A stretch of 17,945 nucleotides of DNA from positions 1 to 17,945 of the forward strand of contig JAYEKL010000045.1 of the NCBI GenBank assembly GCA_034660995.1. Reading direction: 5' to 3'. Below, piece by piece: positions 15,264 to 17,945 of the stretch; within the stretch, counting starts at the first letter, position 1; the number at the start of each line of letters is the position of its first letter. The notes below the pieces were generated by a model, which saw only the letters and a program-made list of their open reading frames with translations, was not told the DNA's origin and searched no databases. Position numbers and translations under genes: made by a program. This DNA is from JAYEKL01 sp034660995 (GTDB lineage: Bacteria > Patescibacteriota > Minisyncoccia > JAHIHE01 > JAGLIN01).

Positions 15264-16357
15264 GGTTTAATGATTAAAAGTAGTTGGTATTTTTCTAAGA
15301 ATTATACTTGAAATAGTTATACCAGATAATAAAGTTCTTCCTATTTTCATTTGATAATCCTCTGTGAATTCTAAGACTGTTTTTCAAATAAGAAAACTTT
15401 GTTTCAAGTCCATTAGTTGATTTTGGTATTTTATAATCATCAAGATAATGAAACATATTTGGTAAAGCGTTTTTAATTAGTGATCTTGTTCTTCTTAAAG
15501 ATTTATGTGTATACCATCTTCTTCCAGAATCGCTTTCACTTTTTTCTTTTAAAAAATCATTATGTTTTTCACACCAATTATTAAAGCATTCAATCCATAA
15601 ATCTCTATCATAATAAGTTTCTATTCTGTGTAACATCTTTACTAAGAATCTTAATTCAATTCCTGCGTCTGTCTTCGGAAATCTTGTTAGATAGGTTAAA
15701 CTCATTCTTTGGATATGAATAATACATCTTTGATGGATAACATTAGGGTAAACAGCCTTTACTGCCTTAATTAGCCCTTTTTGACCGTCTGAAGTGATAC
15801 TAACAACAGTTAATCCAAGTTGTTTTAAGAATTCTAGATCAGTTAGATAGTTATAATAGTTTTCTCTTTCCACTATTCTAAAATATTGTAGATGGTTTAA
15901 ATCGTTATCAAAATAATGCAATGCGCAGAAGTTAGTTTTAAAATATGTTCCGTCAATTAAGAGATGACAATTAGTATTTATTTTTGGTTTAAATCTTGGT
16001 GGGTCATTTAAATAATTTTTAAATAATATTCTTAAAGTGTTGATAGACTTTTTACTTTCTTTTGATAATTCTTTTAATGTTCTTTTCCCTATAATCCATT
16101 TTTCAAACCAAATGATTTGCCGAGCAATTGATTTTTTCTTGTGACTGATAGTAAATGTTTGTTTACAATTTTTGCAATAATATCTTTGTTTTTCTTTCTT
16201 GAATCCCCATTTTAAAATACTGTTATTTTTACACTTTGGACAATGTTTTTTTTGATAAAATAGTCATAATTGTAAAGTAGTTTACAAAATTAGTTAAGTT
16301 TATACTAACTCTACAACAGAATAGACTATTTTACCAACACTTTTTGATTATTAAACC
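15264..16357 (-). mobile_element. IS256-like insertion sequence, zinc-binding transposase variant
   Basis: The element is about 1.09 kb, bounded by 26-bp terminal inverted repeats at 15264-15289 and 16332-16357 that match at 21 of 26 positions (left end GGTTTAATGATTAAAAG, right end complementary GGTTTAATAATCAAAAA). An 8-bp duplication TAATTTTT lies at 15256-15263 and 16359-16366. It contains one transposase gene on the minus strand, in the same direction as the operon it interrupts. A subterminal hairpin, TGTAAA-GTAG-TTTACA at 16271-16286, lies just before the transposase start. Confidence 0.88.
15295..16267 (-). CDS. IS256-like transposase with N-terminal zinc ribbon; frame slip at an A8 run
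   Basis: This is a DDE transposase of the IS256/MULE type. The frame open from about 16257 to 15295 begins with a zinc-binding region (CPKC then CKNC about 20 residues later), followed by a helical DNA-binding part (IARQIIWFEKWIIGKRT). The catalytic acids are visible as LLIDGTYF, ITSDGQKGLIKAV and STNGLETKF; HQRCIIHIQR is the typical region between the second Asp and the Glu. This frame has no ATG, GTG or TTG before the zinc ribbon. The only sensible start, ATG at 16265-16267, reads MTILSK in the adjacent frame and meets the main frame at a run of eight A (16246-16253, minus strand). A +1 shift or transcriptional slippage there would give about 320 residues. Such slippage is common in IS elements; a homopolymer error or decay is the alternative. 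Confidence 0.82.
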
Positions 16358-16358
16358 G

Positions 16359-16366
16359 TAATTTTT
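16359..16366. repeat. Target-site duplication of the IS256-like element, right copy
   Basis: TAATTTTT is identical to 15256-15263. One G (16358) separates it from the right inverted repeat. Confidence 0.65.
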
Positions 16367-16382
16367 TATGATAAATATATAA

Positions 16383-17660
16383 TTACTTTTCTTCTATCTT
16401 AACATTAACTATTTTTTTGATTACCTCTAAATCATTATAAAAAACTTTTTTGCTCTTATTCCCCAGATAAAAATGGAAAATATGTTTATGTCCATTTTTT
16501 GATAATCCTACAAAATCACCTACTTTATAATTAATTGTCATTTTAACAAAAGAATTTAACTTTTTTATTTTTCTAATTCCTTTTATAGATTTCAAATATC
16601 CTTCTTTTTCAGGGAAAATTTCAATAACAGCTGTGTATTTTATTATTTTATCGTTTATTACTGGTCTTTTGCTCAATCTCGTAAGAACACAGTTTTCAAA
16701 ATGGTTGATACCATAAGCGCTTTTTAGCATCTCTGAACGATATCCTCCTATTCTTGGTCCAACTTCTATTATCTTCCATCCCTCATCTGTTTTCATTAGT
16801 TCCATATGAATTACTGTATTTTTTACACCGAGAGCAAGTACGCATTTTTTAGCTACACTAACACCATCTTTAATTTCTTTTTGAGCCAAACCAGAAGGAT
16901 TTATTCTGGCATAAATATAGAAATCGTAAATTCCTAAATCTTTTGCCGTAATTTGAAATATAAAAGGTGTAAAATGCATTTTTTTATTTTCGTCAATATA
17001 TATATCCGTCGTGTAAGGTTTTCCATCCATCATCTCCTCTGCCAAAATTATTGGTTCTGATTTTACTCCTAACCTGCTATAAGTTTTTTGAATTAATTCA
17101 AAAGTATTTTCTATATTGTTTTTAAGATCTTCTAAATTATCTGAAACCGACACTAATTTACTTTTAAACAAATGCGCGGGTTTAATTATACAAGGAAACC
17201 CTATTTTTTTTGCAATTAAACCAACATCTTTTTTACTTTTAACTTGTATAAACTTTGGAGTTATTTTTGGGTCATACTTATAAAAAGCCCTTCTCATTTT
17301 TAGCTTATCAACACTTGCCCTAAGAGAGCTAGGAGAAGAATAATCTTTAATTTGAAGAATTTTTAAAACATCTATATAGAATTCCATATATTTTTCATAA
17401 ACAATATGAACAGAAACTATATTACTTTTTATTTTATCTAATTTATCTCTAATTTCTTTTTTATTTTTTGAATTACACATTTCAAAATAATCAAACGCTT
17501 TTTGATTTTCTAATGATAAATTTATTTTTGTATCAATATCACGCAATAAAGCAATTCTAAAATTATACCCAGATTTTTTATTCATTTCTTTTATTTCCTC
17601 TATATAGGCGTCATAAACATTACCGACAAACAGTATAATATTTTTTTTATTTAATTCCAT
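16383..17660 (-). CDS. ATP-grasp ligase, copy 2
   Basis: This is a 425-residue carboxylate-amine ligase of the ATP-grasp superfamily, complete. The N-terminal Rossmann-like domain has IILFVGNVYDAY near 8-19. The ATP-grasp core has Lys160 in GFPCIIKPAH, Glu208 and Glu209 in IILAEEM, and the metal-binding Glu287 (IHMELMK) and Glu299 (IIEVGPRIGGYR). As in its paralogue at 12338-13599, the usual Asn of the E-x-N-x-R metal site is replaced by Gly (EVGPR). It should couple ATP hydrolysis to amide-bond formation through an acyl phosphate; neither substrate can be named. The ATG at 17660 has no Shine-Dalgarno and follows the upstream ORF by 15 bp, so it belongs to the same operon. Before the IS insertion its stop lay only about 23 bp from the metallopeptidase start. 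Confidence 0.85.
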   Translation of the reverse strand: MELNKKNIILFVGNVYDAYIEEIKEMNKKSGYNFRIALLRDIDTKINLSLENQKAFDYFEMCNSKNKKEIRDKLDKIKSNIVSVHIVYEKYMEFYIDVLKILQIKDYSSPSSLRASVDKLKMRRAFYKYDPKITPKFIQVKSKKDVGLIAKKIGFPCIIKPAHLFKSKLVSVSDNLEDLKNNIENTFELIQKTYSRLGVKSEPIILAEEMMDGKPYTTDIYIDENKKMHFTPFIFQITAKDLGIYDFYIYARINPSGLAQKEIKDGVSVAKKCVLALGVKNTVIHMELMKTDEGWKIIEVGPRIGGYRSEMLKSAYGINHFENCVLTRLSKRPVINDKIIKYTAVIEIFPEKEGYLKSIKGIRKIKKLNSFVKMTINYKVGDFVGLSKNGHKHIFHFYLGNKSKKVFYNDLEVIKKIVNVKIEEK

Positions 17661-17675
17661 ATATTTATAAAATTA

Positions 17676-17945
17676 CTAATTAATCATTGTTTTATAGAGC
17701 TCTTCACAGATTAACTTATATCTTTTAGATAAAAATCGTTTATTTTTATCTAAAACTTTATTGTAAGTATGAACTCTGATAAATTGAGAAGCAGGTTCAA
17801 AAACCTTTCCTTTATTTGGAACTGCTGTAATAACAAACTCCTTTCGCCTATTTTTAATATGCTGTAAACAATAGCCCTTTCTTAAAAAAATCAATTTATC
17901 ATTTTCAAAAATATAAACACCTAATTTCAAATTTTTTTTAATAAC
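17676..17945 (-). CDS. Unrecognised protein, C-terminal part, cut by the window edge
   Basis: The frame is open to the end of the window, so only the last 89 or so residues are seen. A TTG at 17928-17930 could start an 84-residue protein, but nothing favours it over an upstream start outside the window. The segment is basic, with alternating strands (LGVYIFENDKLIFLRKG, then EFVITAVPNKGKVF) and a C-terminal helix (SKRYKLICEELYKTMIN). I do not recognise a family. Its stop is 15 bp before the ATP-grasp ligase start, so it is likely the preceding gene of the same operon and possibly part of the same pathway. Confidence 0.55.
   Translation of the reverse strand, partial: VIKKNLKLGVYIFENDKLIFLRKGYCLQHIKNRRKEFVITAVPNKGKVFEPASQFIRVHTYNKVLDKNKRFLSKRYKLICEELYKTMIN

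Noticed and set aside
15295..15921. A 208-residue transposase starting at TTG 15921
   Set aside because: The frame continues upstream for more than 110 residues with the first catalytic Asp and the zinc ribbon, so the TTG is internal.
1..17945. Alternative genetic code with UGA read as an amino acid
   Set aside because: idi ends at a TGA exactly where the family ends, and the long genes read through without in-frame UGA.

Overview
The window is very AT-rich (roughly 30% GC by eye). Gene families, gene sizes, palindromic REP-like repeats, almost no Shine-Dalgarno sequences and UGA used as a normal stop (idi ends in TGA) suggest a draft genome from a candidate-phyla-radiation (Patescibacteria, Parcubacteria-like) bacterium. 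That placement is inference; there is no rRNA or other phylogenetic marker here. Two runs of N (4129-4228 and 12383-12392) show that it is a scaffolded assembly, and both gaps can be partly resolved from the flanking sequence.

Left half (1-9351): a storage-glucan and trehalose block. On the minus strand, in transcription order, lie a glycogen/starch synthase fused to an APH-like kinase (4253-6718), a REP-associated tyrosine transposase (3408-3977), a GT4 glycosyltransferase (2271-3326) and a GH57 alpha-glucan enzyme (140-2152). Divergent from the synthase, behind a near-consensus sigma-70 promoter, is a TreT-type trehalose glycosyltransferring synthase (7024-8226, plus). A second GT4 enzyme (8290-9351, minus), paralogous to the first, converges on it. 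Copies of a palindrome with GTAGGAAC ends lie in nearly every gap of this block, once inside the transposase gene in frame, and they supply the stop codons of two genes. The 100-N gap is flanked by an exact 127-bp duplication, which looks like an unmerged assembler k-mer overlap.

Middle (9352-11724): an MFS transporter (minus), a short helix-turn-helix-like ORF that looks frameshifted, a type I isopentenyl-diphosphate isomerase (plus) and a long hairpin between convergent genes.

Right half (11725-17945): a minus-strand operon that is the most unusual part of the window. In transcription order it has an unrecognised ORF running off the edge, an ATP-grasp ligase, a DUF1704/MATCAP-like metallopeptidase (HEIGRH and EGIA motifs), a paralogous second ATP-grasp ligase and a gamma-glutamylcyclotransferase-fold protein. 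This looks like a system that makes and breaks amide bonds on an unknown small molecule or peptide tail. An IS256-like element with a zinc-binding N-terminus (15264-16357) has inserted between the first ligase and the peptidase. Its 8-bp target duplication reaches the first base of the peptidase start codon, so the ancestral operon was tight and the peptidase has lost its native leader.
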